This document shows, piece by piece, positions 12,501 to 24,916 of a DNA stretch of 64,000 bases. Position 1 is the first letter of the stretch; the number at the start of each line of letters is the position of its first letter. The position numbers were made by a program, and so were the translations under genes. The notes beneath the pieces were generated by a model that ran no database searches, was not told the origin of the DNA, and was given only the letters and a program-made list of their open reading frames with translations. Source of the DNA: Ligustrum vulgare (lineage: Eukaryota; Streptophyta; Magnoliopsida; Lamiales; Oleaceae); assembly GCA_963555705.1 (NCBI GenBank), contig OY743171.1, positions 15,499,352 to 15,563,351 of the forward strand, written 5' to 3'.

Positions 12501-14539
12501 CGGGATGTCTGACTCCGAGCTCGATCTATCCACATCATAGACCTTATGGCGCTTTGCCTTGTGTTTGATCCTTACGCCCTTCTTGGCGTCTCCGGACTCT
12601 CTTCCAAGGGCTGCTTCCTTTGAGTACCGGCCTCATACTCTCTCTCGCCTCTCTATCTTTCTACACAAATTCCCCAGTTGAATAGTCATTCCTTCACGCA
12701 CCGCTCTCATTCGCGTCTAGCCTCGCGTACGTAGCCTTTTGGCGCGCTATGTGCTGCTATGCGTATGCTTGCTCGCTGCCGGTTCCAGTTTAGATAATTG
12801 TAGTCAAAAGGCGAGCATACAATTCAATCTCGTTCCAAAGACTACGTTCACGGGTTCCTCTTTCGAGTGTGGTTGGCTCTTCCAGGTCAAGTGCGTGTGA
12901 CGGCTAAGGTTCTACAAGAGCTCGACTGAAAGGGGATAGGGTTTTATTGTCAAGCATTTTTTTTTTATCAAAGTCTCTTATCAAAATACTAGTGGACAAT
13001 ACATGCGTTGTAAGAAATGTTTCATGTTTGTTTTTATTCGCGTGGAATTGAAAATGAAGAAGCAGTTATTTGTGAGTACAACTTAATGTTAAGATTAGGA
13101 GACAATTTATGGTATCAATTCGATGTGATTCATTTGAATCTGAATGCCTATCTGAATATAGTTTAGAACAAACTATTGCAGTAAATAATCATACTATATA
13201 TGAAAGAAGACCACATCTCAAAAACATGTTTTAAAAATTTTCCCGCATAAAATACATTTCCTAAAATAGAAGTATTTCAATGAATCGGAATACTTTCGAT
13301 AATTACGCTATTATTTTGAAATCGAAAAATATGCAATAATCTCAACAAGAACTTTAATATAAACTCACAAGTGAGAGCCAACTGTAAACATGTCATCCCT
13401 AAAATCACAAATAAAATTAAACGTAAAAGTTTTATTTTGTATCTTTTATTTTTTTCCAATGTTCCACTATTTCAAAATTGTTTTATTTAAATCATACAAT
13501 GATTTATAATTTATTAACTAAATCTAATTTGGTGGCGAGATTGTACGTGTCGATTTAGAAATTGATGTGATAGTTAAAGTGATAGAATTATGTCATGTAT
13601 ATATTATGTTAACCTCATTGTCAATGTTCAAGTACAAGTAGCATTATCCAATGATTAATTTCAATTCGAGTTGCTTTTCTTATCAAATTAAAAAAATAAT
13701 AATATCCGAATAATTTTTGCAAATTCATATTTCAATCAATTTATTTGTCATTTTAAAATTAATTTTTTATTTACTCATTTTGTTCATTAATTTATATTTA
13801 ATACTATAGATTTAAATAATCAAAATATGCAACATATATATTACGGACTTTAACTGGTAGCTTAACTAATTTTTACCAAAATAAAGGCATGTTAGGAAAA
13901 TCTTTCTATTTCGAAATAGGATGTGGTTAAACAAGTTTATTAAAAACGTATAAAAAAATAGTTTTTTTTCCCCTGGTAACGTAGCCCTTTGCTATTAGGT
14001 GAAAAATAAAAAGTCACATTGTATTGGAAATTATTGAATATTATTGAATATTTTTAATATTTTGATAGTTTGTATGCATGATTTTTTTATTTTTTTAAAT
14101 TCTTGTAATTAGTCGTGGTTTCACCTTGTTGACCGATTTATATGGAACTTAATTGTTTGATTTAATTTTTTTAGAATTGATTTTTTGAATAGTGATTTTT
14201 TTATGTGTTGTTTGTGAAACAATCGTGTTGCTTTTATAAATTGAGATGTATTGATGATTTATTAGTATATAAAATTAAATGTATTTGCAATATACATTAG
14301 TTAAAATTTAATTAAAACTAACATTACATATTGTTTAATTTGTTACACTCATGTAAATATACGACCACATGAATCTAATTTATAATGTTAAAGTAAATAT
14401 GAAACGAAATATATATTTAATATATTTAAATATCAAATATTGTATTAAGATAGTTAGTACCAAATCTAATAATATTGTTCTGGTAGTGATACATTATTTG
14501 TTATAATCTAGAAATTATGTTTTGAAAAGATTAATTACG
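12501..14539. other. Intergenic DNA, GC-richer then AT-rich
   Basis: 12500-12920 is relatively GC-rich with words such as gcgtctagcctcgcg and ggcgcgctatg but has no sustained frame. 12950-14539 is AT-rich with no recognised feature and ends at the TTAAT target site of Tat element 1. Confidence 0.5.
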
Positions 14540-14544
14540 TTAAT
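14540..14544. repeat. Target-site duplication TTAAT (left) of element 1
   Basis: TTAAT directly abuts the TG of the left LTR and is repeated exactly at 26548-26552 after the final CA of the right LTR. Confidence 0.9.
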
Positions 14545-15225
14545 TGTTGACCACAAAATTCGGCTGGACCTTGAACCAGCACGTCTCAGCTCCTCCCTCT
14601 TGAACACATGAATCTCTTGCACACTGTGACAAACAATCAGTTTGCAAAGGGGGCCGAGATGGCTCCCTTTTACACTTCGATGCCAAAGTCAGTGCTCATT
14701 TCAAGCAAATATAAATTGGGTACGGGAAATATATGTGTGTAAAAGAGAGAAAGGGGAGTGAGAGTAAAATATTTAGTTAAGAGAGTGAAAATGCTAACCC
14801 CCTACAAAGTGGGAGGAGTGCTCTATTTATAGAGGAACTCGTTGTTTCGGATCGTGACACGTGACGTACTTTACACTTGTATTTACCCTAGCTTCTAAAA
14901 AGGAGATCTTGCCTTTTGATATTAATCATTACTATACGTTGTAGGGGATGGGCGCCGTCACTTCATGGTAAAGGTGGTGTCACATCTCTGACTCCATCCC
15001 TTGTCTCATCCCTCTTCTGTGTGTCCCTGTAAAGCACTTCGGCTAAGCATAAAGCACATCGGCCAGACACAAATCAGTTTGGCCAAAGAGGTTCGAGTGA
15101 TATTCCACCTCGGCAATTGACCCAAGGTGATATTCTAAGCTTTAACCATGGGCTAGAGTCCACTAGGCCCTCATTGGGCCTTCGCTGGTGGTCCAATGTG
15201 CCGCATTTTGGGTACGATCTCAACA
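14545..15225 (-). repeat. 3' LTR of element 1
   Basis: Near-identical to 25867-26547. Carries a TATA-like box (reverse complement of tatttata, 14824-14831). The sequence next to it, gagggactag on the minus strand (15222-15236 region), is a short purine-rich tract suited to plus-strand priming and is shared with element 2. Confidence 0.9.
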
Positions 15226-16075
15226 CTAGTCCCTCAAATCCGATGTGATCATTCATGGGCGGATAGGATTTGTTGTATGTTCAAGGCACTAACTTTGTTT
15301 ATCTGTTACATCCAATATATATATATTTATATTTTATTATTCTGTCCTCTATTGGCTGGGAATTATCGTATGACGCTGCAAGCTTAAAGCTCGGAATGAC
15401 ATTCCTTAGTGGGAGCTCGGATTTAAAGTAAAGCCGACCTTCTATTCCCGTTCTACTTTTCAAGTGAAAATTGGAATTACACCAACATGTCTTTTAGACG
15501 GTGCATTTAACATAAAGGGGGGCTACTAATAACGGTTCCCAAGGAGTAGGAAAGGAATGATAGGTGACATCTCTCCGCGCGTGGCGCCCACTATGGTAAC
15601 TGAACAGTTTTCTCCCTTTGTTTGACAGTTGGCGCCTTGATTAATCCATCCCCCGAGGGACGTTGGTTACCCGTGTTAATTATGTAGCTCGCAAACCAAG
15701 GGTTTTGGTTTATTAAGTTCCCTATAAAGCCTTCTTCTCCTCATTGTTTCTCCTTTACCGTATCCTCAAATTTTTTTTTTTTTTTTGCAGTAGTATCTCC
15801 GCAAGAAGTTGCAGCGCCCCTTCTGTATTTTCAAGTTTTTGTTATCTCTTCAAGGGCTTTTTACGTAACAACTCATCCCTGTCGCTCTACACTCTTCATT
15901 GGCGCGTTCTTCGCTCCGAGTATACAATCTTGGACTTCCGTTTCTGAAGGTAAATTTCTTTTCCTTTGTAAGTGTAAAGAAAACCTTTTTACTTCTAATA
16001 TTCAAGCGTGGGTTTGAAAATTTTGTTTTGCCTTTTGTTTATCTTTGGGTGAGTCTGGCTCTTTTTTAAGAATAA
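15226..16075. other. Element 1 spacer between 3' LTR and antisense gene
   Basis: Holds the presumed promoter and 5' leader of the antisense gene reading rightwards from 16076. The phrase gggtttgaaaattt near 16010 is also found upstream of the start codon in element 2 (around 48345-48360), so the leader is conserved. No other coding signal. Confidence 0.5.
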
Positions 16076-16196
16076 ATGGAAGGAGTTGGGGGAATGGGTT
16101 CACAGGAAATGTTAGCAATGTTGATTCCTTTCAGAGGTTTCTGCCCAATATCTTTGTCGGTTTTTAGTTCCCGTTTCTCTAGGGAGCAGATTAAGG

Positions 16197-19100
16197 TGTA
16201 ACGCCCCGAGTTCCGTATACCCGGTTCACTACATCATTTTCTGGTCTAAATTTTTCGAATAATATTTTTGCGGAAGAAATAATTGAAATTCATTTTTGGC
16301 AACATTAAATAAACTGTAATGACCGATAAAATTGAAAACATTTATGAAACCATTTGAAATAGTAAATCGAACCATTAATTTTGTAAAGAAATTGACAATG
16401 TCATAATTTCTCAAATAAATGAACTTCTCTAAATTATTCGATGTTTGGAAAATACGGAAATCATTAATGTCAAACTTTCAACCGTTTAACGATTATTGCC
16501 ACCATCATTCATCGCTCGCCACCGTCTCCGAAATCTGCAAAACTGTTAAAAGTAGGGTGAGTATTTCATGGGGGAAATACTCAGTAGACTCATCGCAAAT
16601 TAATTAATTTATAAGATGATTAAACACATAAATCCCGGCTCTTTATAAAACGGGCATTGATAGGGCTTCTTTATAAAACGGCTCTTGATAAAACTCATAT
16701 TGTGCATTACAGCACGGGACATATTTTGAAAATCATAGGCTCTTTGAAAACAGCTCTTTGTGGCAAGAATTCTTATGCAGTAAAATCACAGTAAGTATAC
16801 CAAGCATAATTTTTGAAATTCATAGGGATCATTTCCATCATAACATAAGATAGGATCGAAATCCTCATAAACATAGGTTAGGATTGAAATCCTCATAAAC
16901 ATATGTTAGGATGGAAATCCTCATAAACATATGGAGACACAAGAATTTTACCGAACTTAGGTGGCAAGAATTCTTATGTGTAGCGCTACTAAAACTCCGG
17001 TCCCCTTAACATAATCATAAACTTATCATATGGGACCCATAGCAATCTTGGTAGATTGATTTCATAGCAATGATCCAAAAAAACATTTTCGTGAAGCATA
17101 GGGTATACTTACTTTTCGTAAAAACATAAAGTATATTTTCTTTTCATAAAAACATACTTACTTTTCATAAAAAACATAAGGTATATTTACCTTTCATAAA
17201 AATATACTTACTTGTCATAAAAACATACTTACTTTTCATAAAAACATAAGGTATATTTACCTTTCATAAAAACATACTTACTTTTCATAAAAATTGACTT
17301 TCACAAGTCACATGACATTTATATGAAATCATAATTTAAATCAATTAATAAGTGCGAGTCTACCTCAAATCCGACGAGTGCAAAGTTGAGCGGGAATGAC
17401 TTCAATTTCTTTAAATTCTCCGTACGCTTCGTCTTAGCCAATAAGTCACTTTAGTCTATCGAATATATAGTTCAAAATGATAAATTATAATTTGAGGACT
17501 AAAATTGATGTTTTGAAAGTTGAGGGACTAAAATGAATACTTTTGAAAGTTGAAGGACTAAAATAATAACTTTTGAAAGATGAGGGACCCAATTGGATAT
17601 TTTGAAAGTTGAGGGACTAAAATGAATACTTTTAAAACTTGGGCTTAAAATCAAATTAATAAAATCAGCAAGGACTGAAATGATAAGTTTGAAACTAAAA
17701 GGGCTGGAAAAACTCATTTAAAACTTAAGGGCTGAAATTGATAAGTTTAAAAGCTGAAAGGACTGAAATAAAACCTTTTTAAAACATAGGGACTGATTTG
17801 AAATAACTTTAAAACTTCAGGGACCAAAGTGCAAATTCTCGAAATCAAAATATAAATATTAAAAATAACATTTCTCTCTTTCTATTTCGGATCAGAGAGG
17901 AGGACTCGAGAGAAAAGCGAGAGACGGAGGCGACAGAGAGAGGGAAATCCGGTTTCTAACCGGCGATTCGCCGGCGCTAGGTGAGGCGAAGGACGGGCAA
18001 AGTGTGGGAGTTCTGATTTGGGGTTCATATGCGAGGTTGGGTGCAAAACCGTGGTCAAAAGCGAAACTGGGTTCGCGATGATACTCCGGTCGGAGAAGTT
18101 GCGTCTAAGGTGAGTAGCTTGGGTAAATTATTCTTGGGTTTTGGTTTTGATTTGAGGTTGGTTTTGATTTGTTTGGGGTAAATGGTGGATTCTTGGAGTT
18201 TTCAGGCGACGGTTGTGGCTCTGGATGCAGGGAACGAAGGTGGTGAATTCGATTGAGGCAGTCTGTTGGTTTGAGGAAATCTGAAAATGGTGAATTGGCC
18301 ATGGCTGTTGGGTGGTTGATTCATAGTGATGAAGGTGGAGCTTATGTAGTAGACTGGTGGTTTAATGGAGTACGAATGAAGAGACAATTGGTAGTGGAAT
18401 TGATAATGAATTATAGAGGAACTGGTGGAGGTGAGTTGGAATGAGGTGATGATGCTGATGATACATAAGTTTCGTGGTTATGGTTTGGGGCTGCAACTGA
18501 TAATTGTGGTAGCTGGATTGAGGATTGTTGGTTGACAGTGGTGACTGCATTGATGATGATAACAGTGGCCGGTTTGGAAATGGTTGAGTATTGAGGTTCA
18601 GTTGTTATTGGTTTGGTTGGCGATAGGGGTGGCTGCTGCTGTGATTGGGCTATGAGTTGGGTTGGCTGCAGTGAAGTGGTTCGGTTGTAAGGGATGGTTT
18701 TGATTCTATAATGGTTCTATGGCAATGGAGGCTTTGTGATAATGAAACCGTGGGTGAAGATATTGGAAATGATGTGGGGTTGGTGAAGATAATGATGGTG
18801 CTTAGTGTGATTCCACATGTGTGAAGATGCTGATAATGGTTTGTGATAGTGGGATTGATGATAATGGTGGTTAGTGGGAGTTAGTGGGGAATAGTGGAAA
18901 ATAAAATCATTGAATGGAATAATCATAATTTGGTTTAATATGATATGGATTTGGTGTAAAGAGAAAAGAAAGGAGGAGAAAACGTGGGGATGAAATCAAC
19001 TAAAAATTTAACTATCTTTGATCAAGAAACGCTTTTAAAACAGATATATTTTGGACTGAAAAATACATTTTGAAAATAATACTTTGAATAAATAATTAAA

Positions 19101-19280
19101 ATAATATAATTTTAGAAATTCGGATTTTAATTTAAAATCGAACAAATTCGATATTTCTTGACTTTGCTAGACGAACACGTCGCGGCGTTAACTTTAAAAA
19201 TAATGGGTGAAATAGTAGCGACACGATTTTCTAAATATTAAAATAATTATTTATTTGCGTAAAAATTCTGGGTCGCTACA
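16197..19280. mobile_element. Solo LTR (3.1 kb) nested in the antisense gene
   Basis: Begins TGTAACGCCCC and ends GGGTCGCTACA, roughly inverted termini of LTR type. It is flanked by a perfect 5-bp duplication TAAGG (16192-16196 and 19281-19285). Removing it plus one TAAGG restores continuity with element 2's antisense gene. No second LTR or coding domain is present. The interior has 31-bp repeats (gaaatcctcataaacata, 16850-16935), a ttacttttcataaaaacata array (17100-17300), repeated gttgagggactaaaatga phrases (17510-17830) and a GGT-rich tract (18230-18910). Size and termini fit the long LTRs of chromovirus-type Gypsy elements (inference). Confidence 0.85.
16850..17300. repeat. Short tandem repeats inside solo LTR
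   Basis: About three copies of a ~31-bp unit containing ggaaatcctcataaacata (16850-16935), then a run of ttacttttcataaaaacata units (about 17105-17300). Confidence 0.75.
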
Positions 19281-21965
19281 TAAGGTGAGGAATAGGAAAA
19301 TCAGTGGTATAATTTATTTGAGTGATTCTGACAGTGAAGAAGAAAAAGACCAGAACTACATGGATCATCTATCATCTGAGGAGGAGGCTTCTCTGAGAGA
19401 GCTCTGAAGCAAGCGGGACAGGAATTTGGGAAGATGAGAGGCTGTGGGCTCTTCTTCTAGTCACCGGGACCTCAGATTACTTGTTAGGGCTCCATTGCCC
19501 CATTTAGGGCACATAGGGAAAAGCTGGGTCTTTCTGAGGAGGAAATAGCCCAACTTGAAGGTTGGGTAGACCTAGTGAATAAAGTATCAGGGTATCATAT
19601 AGACCCTGATCCGAACCCAGAGTCGTGGGAAAGCAACGAGATCGCCACTGAAATTTGAGGGGTTGATTTGGCTGGAGCCTCGGCGAAATTCAGGATGCCA
19701 GAAGGGGTTCGATTAGTGCACCCTACACCTTCTTTCCGACCTTGCAGCCCTCCCCCAGGTCAAGTGGCCATATGTTATGATGCTCTATCCTGCGGGATGA
19801 GGCTACCCCTGCACCCCTTCTTCAGGGTACTGCTCAGGAGCTACAACCTATGCCCCTACCAACTGGCTCCCAACTTCTGGACGCAGGCCGTGCGTACTTG
19901 GCTAGTGTGGCAAGAGGTCAACCCTGACTATCCCATCTCACTACACATCATCCATACCTTGTATACTTTGAAGAAATCAGTTAGTAGGGAAAAAGACGTG
20001 AGGTCGGACGTCAAAGACTGGTATTACTTGTCTCCTAGGGGCTCATACCCTCCCGTTATTACTAGTCATCCTACTTCGATAAAGAACTGGAGGAACCAAT
20101 GGTTCTGGTTTGCGGGGGAGTGGCAGAGCTCTCCTGTGGACCCTAGTCAAGAAATTACAGTTCCCCGAACTCTTTCCCCACCTAGTGAGTCTTGTATTTT
20201 CTTTAGTGTCCTTGAGTGTCATGCATCATTCGTTTTTTATTTTCTATTCACCTTTCTTTACTTGTTCCTAACATGCTATTGGTTTATGGTAGGGGATACT
20301 TTTGCATGCCTCCTCTCTGATGCGGACTTAGCGGCAGTAAGGCGCTTGTTTGCTTACAAGGGCACTTTTCAGGGTGTCATTCAACAAAATAAATTATTTT
20401 TTAAGCACGGCCTTATGCGAGCCATGAGTAAGTTTGTTTCCTTATTTCCTTCATAACTTATGCCACGTCCGTTCATAACTTCATTCCCCTTCTTTTCTCG
20501 CTAGGTTCCAAGGATTTTCCGAAGATTCCTTTGAAGGGTCTCATGGCCAAAAAGATCCCTCCTGCTCTTCGCCATGGCAGCGAAATCGAGAAGAGGCAGA
20601 AAGCAGTACTTGCTAATCTGCAAGTAGGGGTGGTAAAAGAGGTATCTGAGGCGTCCACGGCCCAACTTCATGGTCCTCTTCCCGCACTGCTGCCTCCACC
20701 CAGTTTGCTGTCGGTGGGTCCCCAACAGCCTAGCTTAGAAAAAAGGGTTGAACCTAAGAGGGTTGCTACATTGGGGAAAGGAAAAAGGTTGGACAGGGGC
20801 GGGTCCAAGAGGGAGAGGGAGTGTAAGAGCGTTTCTGTGCAATCTCCCTTGTTCGAGGATATTTATGAACATGTATCCGAGGAGGAGCCTGCCCCATTAA
20901 AGAGGCTTAAAAGGGGCAAGGAAAAGGAAAAAACCTCCGCACCTCCGCCACCAGAGATTTAGGATTTGGAGGACGAGCCATCTGTGTCTATCCCGGATTT
21001 GGATTACAAAGTGACACCTGAGGGGGTAGAAGAGCTCAAGCACATTAGAGCCAGTGTTCTCCCAGTGATGTTACCTTCAATCCTTCTTTGTTCAACTTCC
21101 CCAGTTCTCCTCCTGCCAGGGCTGCTTTAATCACTGATCAATTTTGGACAGAGGGCTTGTCTGCCTTCTCCTCTAGTGCCACTCCATCCCGGAAGCTGCT
21201 TGCTGCCAAGATTATGAATGCTAGGGCTCTGGCCCTTATTGACGAGGTGGAGTCTTCTGTGGTGGAGGAGGAGCAGCGGGACAAGAAGGACGCTGAGACT
21301 GCCCTTCTCCATGCGGACAATATGCTTAGAGAGATTAAGGATCTCAAGGAGCATCTGTCCATTGCTCGCAAGGCCTCCTCGGAAGATAGGGTGACATCCA
21401 AACGCCTTCAGGAGGACAATGAAAAGTTAAGGCACGACCTTCAGGCTTCCGAGGCAAACGTGGCAAACCTTTGTAAAAAATTGGACGATTCCAACTGGGC
21501 TCAGTCCATAACTTCTGAGGCCTGACAGAAGCCAATGTGGCCAAGGTTAAGCTAGAAGCTGAGGTGGCAGCAGCCTTTGAGAAATTGGGGAGAGAGGTGG
21601 AGGCTAGGAGGAAGGCAGAGGAGGACATTGCCTCTCTAAACGACATATGCAATTTAGGATCACGGAAGTTCTGGAGCAGACAGTTGCATCACGAGTGGAG
21701 AAAGCTTTAAGAGCCAAGGTGTCTGAGGAAATCCAGAATTTCAAAGACACTTTTGAAGAGACACTAGAATATGAGGCCACGCAGAGGGTCTTTAGGAACA
21801 TTGGGGCCAGGATGGCTTGGGGGATGTGAAGGAATCCTTCCCATCCCTAGACCTATCTTCCATTGAAGCTCTGTACCTCGAGCCTCAAGATGATTCCCTC
21901 GATGATCCTGCAAATCCTTTGGATGCACCTGGCAAGCGTTCTTCAGAGAATGTCCTCCACAATGA

Positions 21966-22301
21966 TCCTCTTTTGTATTTTCCTTGTTTTTTTTTTTTTT
22001 TTTTTTTTTTGTAAGTGCAATGGGGCATTATATTGTAAATGTAACAGCATTCAAATTGTAAATACTTTGATTTTATGAATGCAATGATTTATTTATATTT
22101 AGTTTAATGTCTTAGTTTGTACGACCTTATCTATTTAAGCGTGAACGCTTCTGTTTAAGCATGAACGCTTCCAAACACAAACGTCTTGTAAATGCATTTG
22201 TACGACCTTATCTGTTTAAGCATGAACGCTTCTATTTAAGTGTGAACCCATCCAGACACAAACGCTTTGTTAACGCATCGTATGAAGATATGTGTATAGT
22301 C
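21966..22301. other. Element 1 spacer after the antisense gene
   Basis: Poly-T tract of more than 20 bases near 21985-22010, then short repeats of the type taagc(a/g)tgaacgctt (22135-22265). Presumed 3' untranslated region of the antisense gene. No coding signal. Confidence 0.5.
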
Positions 22302-23240
22302 CCTCAGATCTAAGTAGCTCAAGGCATTCATGTTTGCTGATTAGATCTGATTTTGACCAATTTTTGAACATTTTTGTCTTATACTCTGTAACACCTATGT
22401 TTATAAATTTGTATGAACTCCTATTGATGGTGTTAGCACTTTCAACCCATACGCAGTGGTCGCATTGTATGCTTATAAGAGTCCCTTGTTTTTAACAAAT
22501 TTCATGCATGGCGTAGACGTATGGTCTTATAACCAAAATAATCTAGGAATTTGTGTTTATCCATTATGTTTGTCTAATCAGTACTTGGTATAATTCTCAA
22601 CGTAACTCACTTAGGATTTTATAAAATTATATGGTAATGTTGTAACCACTGAAGAGGAATTTGATTTATTGAAAATAACGATGAAGGTGATCCATATTCC
22701 AAGGATTACATAAAGGTACCCCAGATAAGTCCTCGATCATGTACGTTCACCTCAGTAGAAGATAGACTCTCAGATCTAAGTGGTTTGAGGCATTCATGTT
22801 TATTAGTTAGATCTGATTTTGACAAACACTTGAACACGTTTGAATTATACTTTGTCACACCTGCGATCCTTCCTTCTTACAATTATTAGTTCGGACAAGT
22901 TCTTATTGATGGTGTCAACTCGTTCAACCAATACGTAGTGATCGTAGTGCAGGCTTATAGGAGTCCCTTGTTTTCGGAAAAGTTTAAGTATAATGGATTT
23001 GTACTCTCTCGTAAACAAAATAATTTAGGCATTTTTAACATCTGCCATGTTTACCGATTAGTAGTTGAAGCAATCCTAAACGTAACTCACTTCAAATTTC
23101 CATTTAAAATTTCATGGAGACATTGTAACCATCGAAGATGAATTTGATTTTATTGGAAATAGCTATGAAGGTGATCCGTGTTCTAGGGATTACACAAAGG
23201 TACCCCTGATAGGTCTTTGATCATGTACGTTCCAGGTACC
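22302..23240. repeat. Tandem duplication of about 470-484 bp spanning the pol end
   Basis: ctcagatct occurs at 22303 and 22769 (offset 466). gatcatgtacgtt occurs at 22735 and 23219 (offset 484). The two copies differ by many substitutions and indels, so the duplication is old. The right end of each unit carries the last codons of integrase. Element 2 has a diverged equivalent downstream of its pol (44330-45260). Confidence 0.75.
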
Positions 23241-23668
23241 ACCTCGGCGGTGACTTTGTAAGGACCTTCCCAATTAGGACCTAAAGTCCCTACTCCTGGC
23301 TCTTGAGTAGAGGGAATGACCTTTTTAAAGACCAAATCCCCAATGTCGAAGTGCCGGGATTTTACCCTTTTATTGTAGTAGCGAGTAATTTTTCCCTGGT
23401 ACTTGACCACTGCTATTTGAGAGTTATTTCGTTTTTCCAGGAGGAAATCCAAGTTCGTCCTTTGTGCTTCTTCGTTTCCCCCTTCGTCATAATGGATTTG
23501 GCGAAGAAAAGGCACCCTGATTTCAACTTGATATACTGCTTCGGATCCATACGCTAAGGAGAAAGGCGTTTCCCCGGTGGCAGTGTGCAAGGTAATTCTG
23601 ATTCCCCATAGGGCTAATGGAAATTGATTTACCTTTGTTTCTTTAATTGATTCCAATTTCTTCTTCAA
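23183..23668 (-). pseudogene. Integrase C-terminal fragment of element 1
   Basis: A 161-residue open stretch matching the end of Tat-type integrase. It contains HTATGETPFSLAYGSEAV, then YYNKRVKSRHFDIGDLVFKK and GTLGPNWEGPYKV, and ends in SGVPLCNP, in the same order as element 2 at 43890-44300. The catalytic core (D, D, E), the zinc-binding region and all upstream gag-pol are missing. It is immediately followed by the tandem duplication at 22302-23240. This is the only sense-strand protein remnant in the element. Confidence 0.85.
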
Positions 23669-24094
23669 GTTGTTTCATAGATTTATCAACCAAGTATGTT
23701 TCGCCCTCATCTAATAGAATATTCACTCCTGGGTTAAAGGAGGACATCCACCTGGGAGTCCCATGTATTCATGCCTTATAGCCTCGTTTGTAAGTACTCA
23801 GTTTGTTAGTCCGGGGTGGATTCCATTGAGTGGAGAAATCCCTTATTTGTGGGAGTTTGCTAAGCTATTCATGTTTACTTGGAATTATGCTTGTTAGAAG
23901 CACCTAGCGAGGGCTTAGATCAATGATCTTATTCTTTTGTTAACTTGTAACGATGTTACTTTGGCACATCAGGTTCGGGCTAAATCACGTCGGCATATTA
24001 CTTCGTCCATGTTTTATCCGGTGTGAATTCAGAAAAAACTTCTGAGGTCATGCCATTCTGGAGACGAGTGGGTAGGGATCCTATAGTCGTGTCA
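23669..24094. other. Element 1 internal region without coding match
   Basis: Occupies the place where pol and gag would lie. I recognise no domain in six frames. It is either diverged noncoding leader or unrelated filler. Confidence 0.4.
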
Positions 24095-24310
24095 TTTCGG
24101 AGACACTTAAGCCGAGGCTTAAGAATATAAGGTCTTTGAGACCGTGTGTCATAGAGACACTTAAGCCGAACTTAATAATATAGGGTCTCTGAGACCGTGT
24201 GTCGTGGAGACACTTAAGCTGAGCTCAATAATATAAGGTCTCTGAGACCGTGTGCCGTTGAGACACTTAAGCCGAGCTTAATAATATATTGTTGTTTGAG
24301 TCCTGCCATG
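24095..24310. repeat. 53-bp tandem repeat, four copies
   Basis: The anchor gagacacttaagc falls at 24100, 24154, 24207 and 24260, with intervening ggtctctgagaccgtgtg. The unit holds a small perfect inverted motif, ggtctctgagacc. Confidence 0.9.
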
Positions 24311-24601
24311 TTGGCACAATAAAGATGGGCTGCTTCGAACCGTTCCGCTTCGGAAATAAGCAGAGCTTTTATTGTTTCATGAGTCTGCGTTGCCGCGACA
24401 TTTAAATCAGACGTGACTACGGGGGTCTTTTGACACTGTGCTGCTGCGACATTTGTGAGACGTTCGCTCCTCTTTTAGGGGGAAATTTTTCATAGGTGTT
24501 CATTTTCAGGATCTCCCCCCCCCCTTTTTTTTAAGGTTCTCTTCTTCATGAGTCCCTTGTTCAGGGTTTCCCTTTTCAGGGTGTCAAATTGACTTAGTTC
24601 T

Positions 24602-24916
24602 TCTCTTGGAAGAAGTCCTTTGTAGGAGTCCTTTGGAAGGGGTCCATGGAAGACGTCCTTCGGAAGAGGTGCTTCGAAAGGGATCCATGGAATACGTCGT
24701 TCGGAAGAGGTGGTGCTTCGAAAGGGGTCCATGGAAGACGTCATTCAGAAGAGGAGGTACTTCGAAAGGGGTCCATGGAAGATGTCCTTCGGAAGAGGTG
24801 TTTCGGAAGGGGTCCATGGAAGACGTCCTTCGGAAGGGGTCCATGGAAGACATCCTTCGGAAGAGGAGGTACTTCGGAAGGGGGTCCATGGAAGATGTCA
24901 TTCGGAAGAGGTATGA
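24602..24916. repeat. Leader tandem array A (ccatggaa units)
   Basis: Seven copies of tccatggaa(g/t)a near 24641, 24682, 24728, 24771, 24813, 24839 and 24885, separated by cttcggaagagg-type spacers of about 26-46 bp. The array is open in several frames on both strands, producing apparent proteins that are repeats only. Confidence 0.9.

Larger units (their letters stand above)
16076..21965 (+). pseudogene. Antisense gene of element 1, intron-containing, disrupted
   Basis: Homologous throughout to the minus-strand gene of element 2. It starts MEGVGGMGSQEML at 16076, is cut at 16196 by a 3.1-kb solo LTR, and resumes at 19281. An acidic SDSDSEE segment comes first. The central block (about 19660-20420) has PLHPFFRVLLRSYNL, YQLAPNFW and NWRNQWFWFAGEW, resembling the putative gypsy-type transposon domain that Pfam names Transposase_28. 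Then come a basic/proline-rich linker and a long coiled coil (about 21200-21800). Two introns are evident: 20185-20292 (GTGAGT...AG, 108 nt) and 20428-20504 (GTAAGT...AG, 77 nt). Disruptions are in-frame TGA at 19405 and 19656 (both where CGA would give Arg as in element 2), a TAG near 20960, and frameshifts near 21070 and 21520. The natural stop is probably TGA 21963-21965. Molecular function unknown. Confidence 0.8.

Noticed and set aside
18105..18926. Several open frames inside the solo LTR
   Set aside because: The same GGT/GGTTG bias produces mirror frames; they lie within an LTR with defined ends and duplication.
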